A stretch of DNA of 64,000 bases, from the NCBI GenBank assembly GCA_039090855.1, contig CM077025.1, positions 99,676,489 through 99,740,488 on the forward strand. Direction: 5' to 3'. Positions within the stretch are counted from its first letter, which is position 1. Every line of letters starts with the position of its first letter. The notes beneath the pieces were generated by a model. That model saw only the letters and a program-made list of their open reading frames with translations, did not search any database and was not told the DNA's origin. Positions 1 to 9,539 of the stretch are shown one piece after another. Made by a program: the position numbers and the translations under genes. This DNA is from Macrothele yani. Its lineage: Eukaryota > Arthropoda > Arachnida > Araneae > Macrothelidae.

Positions 1-1382
1 ACTCGATGCCTTAATGAAGGGAAGATTCCTGAGGATTGGAACAATGCTACAATGATCCTGCTACATAAAAAAGGTGACATTGAGGATCTCAGGAACTACA
101 GACCTATCAGCCTCCTATCAGTGGTTTATAAAATCTTCACTAAAGTTCTTTCACACCGCTTGAAGGTAACACTGGACATGGCTCAACCGAGAGAACAAGC
201 TGGATTCAGGAGTGGCTACAGCACAATAGATCATATCCAAGTACTGAGAGAACTAATTGAAAGAGCGAGGGAATATGAACTTCCATTGTGCATGGCTTTT
301 ATCGATTATGAAAAAGCCTTTGATTCGGTGAAACCATCAGCAGTTACCACGGCTCTGAAATCCTGCGGTATTGAAGATGCATACATTAATATTATTAATA
401 ACATCTATGAAAATGCAAGTGCAAAGATTCGGCTGTTTGAAAATACAACACACATAAAAATTGGAAAGGGAGTGAGACAAGGTGACACCATATCTCCGAA
501 GCTCTTTAATGCCACATTGGAAAATGTCTTTCAATCACTGAACTGGGAAAACAAAGGGATAAAGATTAATGGAGATTATCTAACCCACCTTCGTTTTGCT
601 GATGACGTAGTCATTTTTGCAACTACCCCATCAGAGCTGCAGAGTATGATCCAGGAACTTGCTGACAAGAGTAAAGAAGTGGGATTAAAAATGAACTTTC
701 AGAAGACAAAAGTGATGTTCAATGCTTTTACAAGAAATGAAGATTTATCGATTGATGGAGAAAAGCTGGAGATAACAGACACGTACGTTTATCTTGGACA
801 GCAGATATCAAGTGAGGGTCACATTGATGAAGAAATTAATCGGCGTACAAAACTTGCCTGGAGAGCTTTTGGAAGAAACAGCATAATTTTCAAGAGCAAT
901 ATGCCATTATGTCTTAAAAGAAAAGTGTTTGATCAATGCATCCTTCCAGTGCTTACGTATGGTGCAGAGACGTGGACCTTAACTAAAAGAGACATACAAA
1001 GGCTGCAGACAACTCAAAGAAGCATGGAGAGGTGCATGCTTGGTATAACCAGGAGAGATAAGAAGAGGAACTCGTGGATCCGAAAAATGACAAGAGTGGA
1101 AGACATCATGATCAGAGTTAAATCCCTGAAATGGCAATGGGCTGGACATACTGTCAGAAGGACAGATCATCGATGGACAGCCGACATTTTAGATTGGATT
1201 CCAAGGGACAGGAAAAGACCCAGAAAAAGACCACATGGGAGATGGGTGGATGAAATTCGTAAATATGCGGGAGTGACATGGAGGAGACTGGCACAAGACA
1301 GACCGTTGTGGAGGAAACTTGGGGAGACCTTCGTCCAGCAGTGGATTGATAATGGTTGACAATGATGATGATGATGATGATA
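1..1382 (+). mobile_element. RTE-type LINE copy 1 (3' part, enters from left edge)
   Basis: One open frame runs from base 1 to the stop at 1357-1359 (about 452 residues) and encodes the reverse transcriptase and C-terminal part of an RTE-clade endonuclease/RT polyprotein. Visible RT motifs are [42 protein letters not shown] and the catalytic RFADDVV near base 590-610, followed by the family's basic C-terminal tail (RRPHGRW-like, VTWRRLAQDRPLW). The stop is followed at once by a GAT-triplet tail (1361-1382), as in the other RTE copies here. The protein is nearly identical to the same region of the complete copy at 43.3-46.4 kb. The endonuclease half lies outside the window, so length and 5' end are unknown. 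The frame has no stop or shift, so this copy may be young. Clade assignment is from protein family features; the break-free frame is seen directly. Confidence 0.93.
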
Positions 1383-2032
1383 ATATGTATTCCTGGCTTT
1401 ACCATTACACTGTATAAGTTGACTTCAAACATCAAATATTGACTTTCTGTCTACTGGGCACAGAAAATAATCATGGATAATCTTTTTGAAAATATCATGA
1501 TAATCTATTTTTTTTAAATAATCTTTTGGCCACGACTGTGCACACACACACACACATATATATAACCAGAAAAATAGTATGCACATATAAGTGTTCTGCA
1601 AAAGTCAAAAGTAAAAGATTTACTGCAAAAGTATGGGCAACTCTAAAAAGACCTTGTCATTGATAATAGAAAATGTGTTGCTCCATTTAATATTTGGCAT
1701 TTGCATCTGCTTCAGCTGAAAATTAGATGTCATATTTTCTGACTTAAATTACTACAAGAAGTTTTCTTTGTCAGTCACAGTATTCTTTCAACAGTTATAT
1801 AGATATTATTTAAAATATATCACCAGCCATACCATTACCCAGTGGCATATCCAAGGGGATACAAAGGTGCATTTGCACCCCTTTCCACGATTATTTTCTG
1901 TACCCTGATATTTAATTGTATATGCTTCATTCAATTTCCTTTTTTCTTAAATTTTAAACTATAAAAGTATAGAAAAATCACACTTCAAATTTCCTTGATG
2001 TATATAAATTATGACTACTAAACTTGCTGTGT
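1383..2032. other. No gene recognised
   Basis: AT-rich sequence between the RTE tail and the small palindrome. I see no coding region, RNA gene or repeat family apart from the CA/TA microsatellite. Confidence 0.6.
1540..1562. repeat. CA/TA microsatellite
   Basis: A short run of CA dinucleotides followed by TA dinucleotides. Simple repeat with no further context. Confidence 0.85.
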
Positions 2033-2040
2033 TAGTATAG

Positions 2041-2272
2041 AATAAAAATAGCAACGTTTCTCACAATAAAATGTTTATTTTACATCGACTACAGTTTCGC
2101 AGAGCGTAACTATAGTCACTAACTAACTATAGTCAGAGTGAAACTATAGTACTATAGTAACTTAGCAGAGCATTCGTCCTGACGAAGCCAAGCCAAATGC
2201 TCTGGGAAACTATATATAGTCCATGTAAAATAAACATTTTATTGTGAGAAACGTTGGTATTTTTATTCTTCC
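2041..2272. repeat. Small inverted-repeat element with hammerhead-like core (P1)
   Basis: Arms 2041-2096 and about 2199-2272 are reverse complements over most of their length; both carry the blocks AACGTTTCTCACAATAAAAT and TTTATTTTACAT (or complements). The middle contains several ACTATAGT palindromes. The right arm carries a hammerhead-ribozyme-like core, listed separately. The arrangement resembles the terminal (pseudo-LTR) part of a Penelope-like element in opposed copies, but there is no coding sequence to prove the family. Confidence 0.7.
2171..2225 (+). ncRNA. Hammerhead ribozyme-like motif, probably decayed
   Basis: The sequence shows CTGACGA (2179-2185), then GAAAC (2206-2210), a short stem closing as ACTA/TAGT around TATA, and the cleavage triplet GTC (2219-2221). 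This is the order of conserved hammerhead elements (C3-A9, G12-A14, stem III, H17). Stem I is broken at its first pair here (C opposite C), but the inverted copy in the left arm reads GTCGATG on the minus strand, which would pair with CGTC before C3. Stem II is weak and competes with a longer CAGAGCATT/AATGCTCTG hairpin. Activity is therefore doubtful; homology to hammerheads of Penelope-like elements is an inference. Confidence 0.5.
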
Positions 2273-2403
2273 TTGATGTAGCTTAGATGTAATGTAGTCG
2301 AAGGTAAGTGAAATGTTCATAGGAATTCTGCTTACCTAACAGGCACCTTGTCATCACAGTCCCATAGTCAGAAACAGAAATCGGGAGGAGCAGCTGATGA
2401 TTG

Positions 2404-2523
2404 AAGTCGGGCAAAGGATATAAAAGAGCTCTGGCACTGGAATCTAATGTCAGAAGTCGGGTAAAAGATATAAGGGAAATCAGGTAAAGACATAAAAGAG
2501 GTCTGGCACTGGAATCTAATGTC
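2404..2523. repeat. Imperfect tandem duplication
   Basis: Two adjacent copies share the opening GAAGTCGGG and the ending CTGGCACTGGAATCTAATGT; the second copy has an extra inserted segment of about 19 bases. No coding content. Confidence 0.75.
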
Positions 2524-3612
2524 AGTCACTTGGACAGGTAAAAACAACAACAACAAAATGTAGGTTGGGTGTTGCCTCTTGTCAGTGTTTTCTTTTATGA
2601 CAAGGCTATGCCTGGGAGAGGTCATCTTTGTGAGTAGAAGGTAACTTTGAAGTAAGGGTTTTATACAAAAACCAATTTTTTTATTATCAGAATCTTATAA
2701 TACTTGTACTGTAATTAATACAGTAAAAAGGGGTCATTAATTAAATTTTTTTAATCAATTCAAAAAAGGTGCACCCTCAGAAAATAATGTCTGGATATTT
2801 CTGTGCAATTATTATTATTTGCTTATTTATTATGAAGAAAATGGAAAGAAATATTTTGTATATTAATATTTTGATATGTAGAAGTTACTTCTTTTTTATT
2901 GACTCAGATAAAAAAAAAACTGCCATAATTACAATTAGTCAACAAAACTGAACACAAGTTTCTTGAAATTCCTGTACTGTATCATCCGTGGAAATCCAGC
3001 AGTCACAGTGGAAGACCTTAACTTAGTTCCAATAATCTGCAGCTCAATGAGCCTTTTGTGTGGAGGAAAAGTTAAAAACTGAGATGCAAGAGCAAAGTGT
3101 CCTTGTTGGAAAATGAGAAAGAAAAGTAATGAAAAGGAGTTTTAAGAATATACGGTTTCCCGTTAAGTGTTGGGAGGTATAAACTACCTAACAACTAGCC
3201 ATCTGTGCAAAACTAGCAACAAGTCCCACCAGTCACAGATTCACAAATGTAGAAAAACACCAGCAAGGGAAGATAGATGTAAATATACAGAAACAGAGAA
3301 CATTGGAAAACAACATACATGAAACCCCAAAATATGTGATTAGATTTGTCATGAAAAGAGCTATCCCTTCTCCCCTACCTTCCTTATCATATGACAGCAC
3401 TGTTCTGGCTAGAGGATTTGAATGTTTTTTAGCTGTTTCATAGCATCATTTTGCCTATTCATATATCATAAAGTCTATCAAAGCTGTCTTGAAGTATTAC
3501 TCCAATTTCACAATTAGCATGAAATCCAATGAACCCTCCTCATTATTACGAAATATGCATATCATGAGACAAATCCCTAAGGACTGTCATATGGTAAAAT
3601 GTGCTTTAGATC
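2524..3612. other. No gene recognised
   Basis: AT-rich non-coding sequence. The only sizeable frame (60 codons) is low in complexity and unsupported. No repeat family recognised. Confidence 0.55.
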
Positions 3613-4001
3613 ATATAAATATAATATCAAAGGTTACCTAATATTGTAAGGTATTTCGCACATTGTCGCTCTGTGAGACACATGCTCCTACCCCGAGAGA
3701 GGCCTTTTTGTGCAACGATTTTTGTTAGTTAAAAGAATATATTTATAAATAAAACAATTTAGTTGAATATTAACTTACCAATTATCAGTTAAATACTCAC
3801 TCCATAGCACAACCATACATTTAAAACTTTCTTTAATTAGAACACTCGCACATGAGTTTGATTTTCGTGCTGATAGTAATTAATAAATTCGAAATCTGCC
3901 GTATTTGTACAATCTATACACAAGATGACGACACTAAGGGATCTTAGATGAGATGTTTATTTCATAAAAATGATAGGTTAAAAACATATTTACAATTAAA
4001 A

Positions 4002-4044
4002 CCATGAGATCTTTCAAACTTACATTAAGGTCGTCTTCAGATGG
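4002..4044 (-). ncRNA. Hammerhead ribozyme motif in left PLE arm
   Basis: Inverted counterpart of the motif at 6362-6404. On the minus strand it reads CCAT, CTGAAGA, a variable stem II region, GAAAGATCTC and ATGG. Stem I (CCAT/ATGG), the short stem III (AG/CT) and the unpaired C at position 17 are all intact. Stem II differs in sequence from the right copy but can still pair (CTTA/TAAG). Confidence 0.65.
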
Positions 4045-4372
4045 AGGCACCATTAAAAGATATTTACAAGGAACTTCATTATAAAATACTGTCAAGATAA
4101 GAGTTTAAGTGATGTAAATACAAGTGTGAGGCGTAGATAGTTCTGTGCAAAACACATGTGCATGAATAAAACCAGGGATATCTTACTATCCACCTTCCCC
4201 CAAGAAACTCCCTACAAAATATAGTCCTAAACAGTAAAAGTCCAGTCCAGTCCCTCCCCCCCCTCTCTACAGCCCTCACCCCCTCCTTCATAACCCCTTC
4301 CCTTAAAATACCATAAGACAGAGAGCAAAAACAACATAGAATTACAACATTAAAACAGTATATCTTTAAAAA

Positions 4373-5905
4373 ATGACGGAGATTATTAATTCAATTCCGC
4401 ATAAAATCACTAAAATAGATCCTACAGCAGCTACAATTGCAGCCATTAGTACATTGAAGAACCATAGTGGACTACCACCGTCTATAATCTCACAATTATA
4501 CCCACAGTATAGTGCACGTACCCCTGAGTTATTTGGAAAAAATAAATTGCATAAAGATGGAAATCCCATGCGACCACTTGTATCAGGACAACATAACCCC
4601 ACTAGATCATTGGAAAAGCTCTTTCAAACTTTTTAAAACCTTTAACTACAGTGTCAAGTTACTTCATATCAAGTACAACCCAAGCACTCAATTGAATCAA
4701 GTCATTTGATAATCAAGGTCTACCATTCTTTATAGCATCATTGGATGTGACTGTGCTCTTTCCTAACTTTCCATTAAATACTGTGCACAACATCATAGTA
4801 GACAAACTGACCTCACAGAACTTGTGAACTCCTTCGGAAATCCAAGCTGTTCTCAATGCATTAAGACTAATTCAAAGGCGGAGCTACTTTAAATTTAATG
4901 ATATTACATATCAACAGACAGAGGGGGCACCGATGGGTTCCTCCTTATCCCCAATTTTGTCAGAACTCCTACTGCAAACCTTAAAAGAAACAGTGATTCC
5001 GAAGTTAAATTCAACCATTTCTGTTCTTACGCTACGTGGACAATGTCCTTATTTTTTGGCAATCTACAATGGAAGAACTCGAACAGTTTAAGAACCGACT
5101 ATCACCACAGTACCCAACGATTAAATTTACTATAGAACTTGAAAATAACTGCTCTTTGCCGTTCTTGGATTTCACCCTCCATAAACACCCTCAAACAAAT
5201 CAAATATCATATACTGTCTATAGAAAACCAACTTATTTTACATCTGTTATCCCAATGAATTCCTCCCACCCACTGAATCATAAATTATCTGCATTTCACT
5301 TTGTACTTCAGCGTGCCTTCACACACTCGTCCACTTCATTTGCACGCAGATTGGAAATCTCTAGGATTTTTGACATAGCATCACAAAACGGATATCCTAA
5401 CTGTATTATTTCAAGAATAGTTAATAAAATTAGGAGGCAACTCTGCACAACCTTACAACCTGAAAATATAAGTAAACGTTATGTGGGATCAACTACATTT
5501 ATTCCAGAAGTCGTCAATGTTCTAAAGAACAGCTGTCAAAAGGAACGCCTAGATTTCGGCGTATGACCTACTAATATTTTATCTAAAGTTAAGAATGATA
5601 GGGATCGAATCAAGAAAGAAGACGGCTATGGAGTATATCTCATTCCACTAAAACTGATAACCCCCACTGCAACAGAAAAAGTTTATGTCGGATCTACTAT
5701 GAGGACCCTTAGGACTAGATTCACAGAACATCGATATAACCTTAAGACTGGTTCCCAGACGACCGCATTATCTCAACTATCTAGTAAGGTCACTCACTAT
5801 CCAGACTGGAATGAGTCTAAACTTTTGACCACACCATACAATAAGTTCCAGACGCTTTTTGCTGAGAGCCTTTACATTCACACTTTCAAGGACAAAGCTT
5901 GAAAC
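4373..5905 (+). pseudogene. Penelope-like RT / GIY-YIG endonuclease, frameshifted
   Basis: Broken polyprotein of a Penelope-like retroelement, whose RT copies the element and whose C-terminal GIY-YIG nuclease is thought to nick the target. Pieces in order: a fingers block with KLHKDGNPMRPLVSG (4540-4590), motif A ASLDVTVLFPNFP (about 4735-4775), motif B GAPMGSSLSP (about 4925-4955), motif C RYVDNVLIFW (5027-5060, the second Asp replaced by Asn), a thumb/linker section (5066-5566), then a GIY-YIG domain with YGVYLIP (about 5630), VYVGST and TEHRYNL (5680-5745) and a final conserved Glu (ESLYIH, 5860). Frames change at least around 4640, 5030 and 5566-5600, and there is a stop at 5564-5566. The N-terminal region before RT is absent. 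Not functional as it stands. The family call rests on the RT plus GIY-YIG combination. Confidence 0.88.
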
Positions 5906-6361
5906 GATGACACCCCTTGTCAAATCCCACTGCCATGGCAACATATTCTGTGAATATGCACTTTTAAGTACAACTTTTATTATTTTTTGATAATAGTAAT
6001 GCTCTTGTACTCACTCAGTTGTTACTTCCATTTTTACTGTTTTAATGTTGTAATTCTATGTGGTTTTTGCTCTCTGTCTTATGGTATTTTATGGGAAGAG
6101 GTTATGAAGGAGGGGGTGAGGGGTGTAGGGAGAGGGGGATATAATACTTGGTTTGTTTTTACTGTTTAGGACTATATTTTGTAGGGAGTTTCTTGGGGGG
6201 AGGGGGGATGGAGGGGATGGTAAGATATCGCTGGTTTTACTCGTGCACATGTGTTCTGCGCAGAAATATCTACACCTCACACTTGTATTTACCTCACTTA
6301 AACTCTTATCTTGACAGTATTTTATAACGAAGTTCCTTGCAAACATCTTTTAATGGTGCCT

Positions 6362-6404
6362 CCATCTGAAGATGACCTTAACGTAACGTTGAAAGATCTC
6401 ATGG
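6362..6404 (+). ncRNA. Hammerhead ribozyme motif in right PLE arm
   Basis: Core elements appear in order: stem I strand CCAT (6362-6365), CTGAAGA (6366-6372), a stem II region with AACGT/ACGTT (6380-6390), GAAA (6391-6394), a two-pair stem III AG/CT, unpaired C (6400), and the stem I partner ATGG (6401-6404). Predicted cleavage is after 6400. The very short stem III is the form reported for hammerheads in Penelope-like elements. The motif lies just downstream of the GIY-YIG coding end, where a pseudo-LTR is expected. Self-cleavage is inferred, not shown. Confidence 0.7.
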
Positions 6405-7667
6405 TTTTAATTGTAAATATGTTTTTAACCTATCATTTTTATGAAATAAACATCTCATCTAAGATCACTTAGTGTCCTCATCTTGTGTATAGATCATGCA
6501 AATATGGCAGATTTCGAATTTATTAATTAATTAGAACAATCGCAATAGAAAAGGCTATACTCATCGGGTTGGGAGACATGGCTCACGTCAAAACTCTTCG
6601 TCTACAATATCTTGGCGAACGCTTTCTATGCTCCAGGAGCATTATCTTCAGGCCACCAACTATCTACATGCGGGTTCCTCGCATGTGTGTAGCCATAGAA
6701 GGTGCATGTCAGGAAACGAAAGGAGGGGGCTGTCTGCACCACGTGTCATGTGAATCTTCTCAGGTTCCGCCATCTATTGGACGAGTTGGTAGGTATATCT
6801 ATCGTAATAATACATTTGTTTCTATAAATAGATAAATCACACCATTTAATAAAGGACTAACAATAATACATTTGTTTCTATAAATAGATAGTAATAATTC
6901 AATATCTCTACATTAAAAAAGAAAGAATTGCACTTATGATAGATATACCTACCAACTCATCCAATAGATGGTGGCACCTGAGAAGATTCACCTGACACGT
7001 AGTGCAGACCGTCCCCCTCCCTTCATTTCCCGACATGCAACTTCTACGGCTACACACACGCGAGGAACCCGCATGTAGATAGTTGATGGCCTGAAGATAA
7101 TGCTCCTGGAGCATAGAAAGCATTCGCCAAGATATCGTAGACAAAGAGTTTTAACGTGAGCCATGTCCCCGGACCCGATGAGTATAGCCTTTTCTAATGC
7201 GATTGTTATAATTAAAGAAAGTTTTAAATGTATGATTGTGCTATTGAGTGAGTGTTTAACCGAAAATTGGTAAGTTAATATCAACTAAATTGTTTTATTT
7301 ATAAATATATTCTTTTAACTGACAAAAACTGTTGCACAAAACAAAAAGGCCTCTCTCAGGGTAGGAGCACATGTCTCACGAAGAGACAACGAGACAACGT
7401 GCGAAATACCTTTCAATATTAGGTGAACAACAATACCTTTGATATTATATTTATATACCTCCTTATTATATGTAGTATAGAGTAATGTGTTTTTTGCTTT
7501 ATTAATCAAGTATCTCACATACATCAATAAATCATTTGTTCAAAGTCGACAATGTTTGAACATTAAAAAGAATGTATTTTTAATATTAGCATATTAAAAT
7601 TTATATTTTTCCTAATAAAACTAAGTTTGAAAATAGCCAGTGAATGGGGGATTTTACTCACTTAATG

Positions 7668-7885
7668 AGCCATCCCAGCGACCAAGTGGTTTGAGGCACT
7701 GTTTTCTGATCATTCATTCCAGATGGGCCTGGGTTTAAGTCCCAGATGAGGCATAAGCTGTGTGTTTGCCCCGTGGCACTCATGTGTCTCTTCCGTGGGA
7801 CTGTTGGTCCTAAATCAGAAAGAGTGACTGCTTACAGCCTTCAAAGTTGCTGATGGTGATTCTTAAACCCTGAACAAAAAGAAAC
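7668..7885 (+). mobile_element. tRNA-derived SINE, degenerate
   Basis: Shares its plan with the better-preserved SINE at 35168: a tRNA-like head with a B-box-like GGGTTTAAGTCCC, a middle part ending in GTTGGTCC and a tail resembling GTGACTGCTTA, AGTTGCTGATGGTGATT, followed by A-rich sequence. Decayed compared with the 35-kb copy. Confidence 0.7.
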
Positions 7886-7899
7886 AGACAAACATAAAA

Positions 7900-8250
7900 G
7901 GATTAAACACTTAATTAAACTTCTAATGTTGTTTTTTTCTAGGATTTTTTTTTTTACTTTCAATTGCAAATTTTTGGAGAAAACTCTTCTCCTGTATCAG
8001 ACATTCGCTTGTTGTCAACTTAATTTTGTTAGGAAAAATAGAAAATTTGAGAGGTAATGTACCTTAATAAATTTATCCTCGATAATTCCCGTTAAATATT
8101 TATAATACTGGAAGTGATAAGAGGAAGCCACGAAGTCATTAATTATTAGAAGGAAAAGAGTTGTCTCAAAAATTTGCAATTTAAAATAAAAAAATTCCTA
8201 GAAAAAAAAACAGATTAGAAGTTTCATTAGGTGTTTAATTTAATAAACTA
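7900..8250. repeat. Inverted repeat of PLE family-B ends (P4)
   Basis: Arms 7900-8000 and 8147-8250 are reverse complements; both contain the blocks TTTAATTAA, CTAGGAATTT-like and a GGAGAA/TTCTCC-type hairpin. The same blocks recur at 52270-52340, 52802-52868, 54433-54540 and 55195-55256, the latter pair flanking a GIY-YIG fragment. I infer it is a terminal remnant of the same Penelope-like family. Confidence 0.6.
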
Positions 8251-8779
8251 GGAAGCCAACTTTCAACATGAACTTTATTCACAAAAAAAGATGTTGCTTA
8301 ATGAAGGCCTTAATTGTAGTTGGACTTGAGGCTCTGGATGTTAAGCAGGAACACCTGCATTAGCATTAGGAAAATTTCAGTTATAAATAAATTACTATGT
8401 AAATTTTAAATTGAAAGTTCATGAAAACTGGAGACTATATTTCCAGAGTTAGAAGGTACCTTATGAATAGACATTTTCATTAGTGTTTTTTTGAGGGAGG
8501 TAGAGGTGAGCACTCCCTGCTCAAAGAGACTTCTTTTGTCTAAAGATTAGGAAACACTGTGCTGGAGTGATATGATGGAATGGAAAAACCATAATTTTTC
8601 AGATTTTGTTATTTTGTTTTCCATGTTAAGATGGTAGCAAGATGAAGGGTGAGAATGTAGCAGTAGTAAGAAACAGTGCTGACCAGGCCAAATGATAAAT
8701 GAAGCTTAGTAGCAAGAGATTCTTAAAACAGCACTATCTTGATGACATGATGCATAAGAATTCTTTTTTTATGGGGTAG
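8251..8779. other. No gene recognised
   Basis: AT-rich sequence between the P4 inverted repeat and the LINE fragment. No feature identified. Confidence 0.5.
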
Positions 8780-9530
8780 TGAATGCAAGATGAGTCTAAA
8801 TGGCATAGAGATTGACCAGGTGAATGGATTTTTTATATTTAGGAAGCATGTTTAAGAAGAAGAAAAAAGACAATCAGATGGTAAAATTAGTAGGTGAGTA
8901 AATTTATCTTTGAAAGTCATAGATGCTTTTGGAGGATTTCACAGGAATGATGGGTTCTCAAAAAAGTCCCAAATGCCTGTGTATGAAAGTGTAATTTTTC
9001 CTAATCTAATGTACAGCAGTGAAACCTGAGTACTGCAGAAGAAACAGATGAATTGTTTCTATGCTGGAGAGATGTGTTATTTATGAAGAGTTTGTGACAA
9101 GACACATCCTGATCATGTGAGGAACAAAGATGTGTTGCAGATGTGTAATGTGAAGCAAAATGTTGTTAATAAAGTGCAGACAAATATTTTAAAGTAGTTT
9201 GACCATGTTGAAAGAATAAGTGATGAGATGCTTACTGAGAGAATTTATAGAACCCAAGTAGCAAGAAAGGTAGAGGAAGGCCAAGAAAATATTGGGAGGA
9301 CCAGATTCAGGAATATCTGCATGAGAAAAAGATAATGAGTATGAAGCATGAAAGGTCTTGCATGAGATGTGATGGATGTCAGTGAAAGTTGTGTGCTGAG
9401 ATTGCTGTAAATGGACCTTTTGATCAACAGTAAGTAAAATCCAGTTCCATCAGTTTTAAACTTTAATCTGGCACATGAGCTTCCTTTGAGGAGCTAATCT
9501 CTTTATCTCAGAGAACAGCTTTGGGAAATG
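8780..9530 (+). pseudogene. LINE family 2, decayed 3' fragment
   Basis: Three-frame reading gives pieces that match the C-terminus of the LINE at 15.3-17.2 kb: NGIEIDQV, FGGFHRNDGFSKKSQMPVYES, VLQKK, VRNKDVLQMCNVKQNVVNKV, HVERISDEMLTERI and DVMDVSESCV. Many stops and shifts are present. The 3' non-coding block CTCAGAGAACAGCTT (about 9508-9525) is shared with the copies at 17.2 and 21.9 kb. 5'-truncated, as usual for LINEs. Confidence 0.85.
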
Positions 9531-9539
9531 TATGTGCTG

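Larger units (their letters stand above)
3851..6529 (+). mobile_element. Penelope-like element with inverted terminal segments (P3)
   Basis: Plus-strand RT plus GIY-YIG coding remnant (4373-5905) flanked by inverted copies of its own 3' non-coding region: 3876-4361 is the reverse complement of 6036-6529. A 15-base target duplication with one mismatch (ATTAGAACAMTCGCA) lies at 3836-3850 and 6530-6544, and the empty site can be read in the opposite foldback arm near 7190-7207. Penelope elements are known for terminal repeats in direct or inverted orientation and for variable target duplications; this copy shows both. Each inverted arm carries a hammerhead-like core. Confidence 0.85.
3613..7456. 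mobile_element. Foldback-type element (P2), split by a Penelope-like insertion
   Basis: Sequence 3613-3850 is the reverse complement of about 7195-7456, and 6545-6804 is the reverse complement of about 6938-7195. Removing the insertion 3851-6529 plus one copy of its duplicated target joins the two left pieces into one arm of about 0.5 kb facing the uninterrupted right arm. The outermost matching block is ATATAAATATAATATCAAAG and its complement. The loop (about 6805-6937) contains a 28-29-base direct repeat (starting near 6807 and 6863). No transposase is visible, so this looks like a non-autonomous foldback or large MITE. Arms have diverged by scattered substitutions, so the element is not recent. 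Confidence 0.75.
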
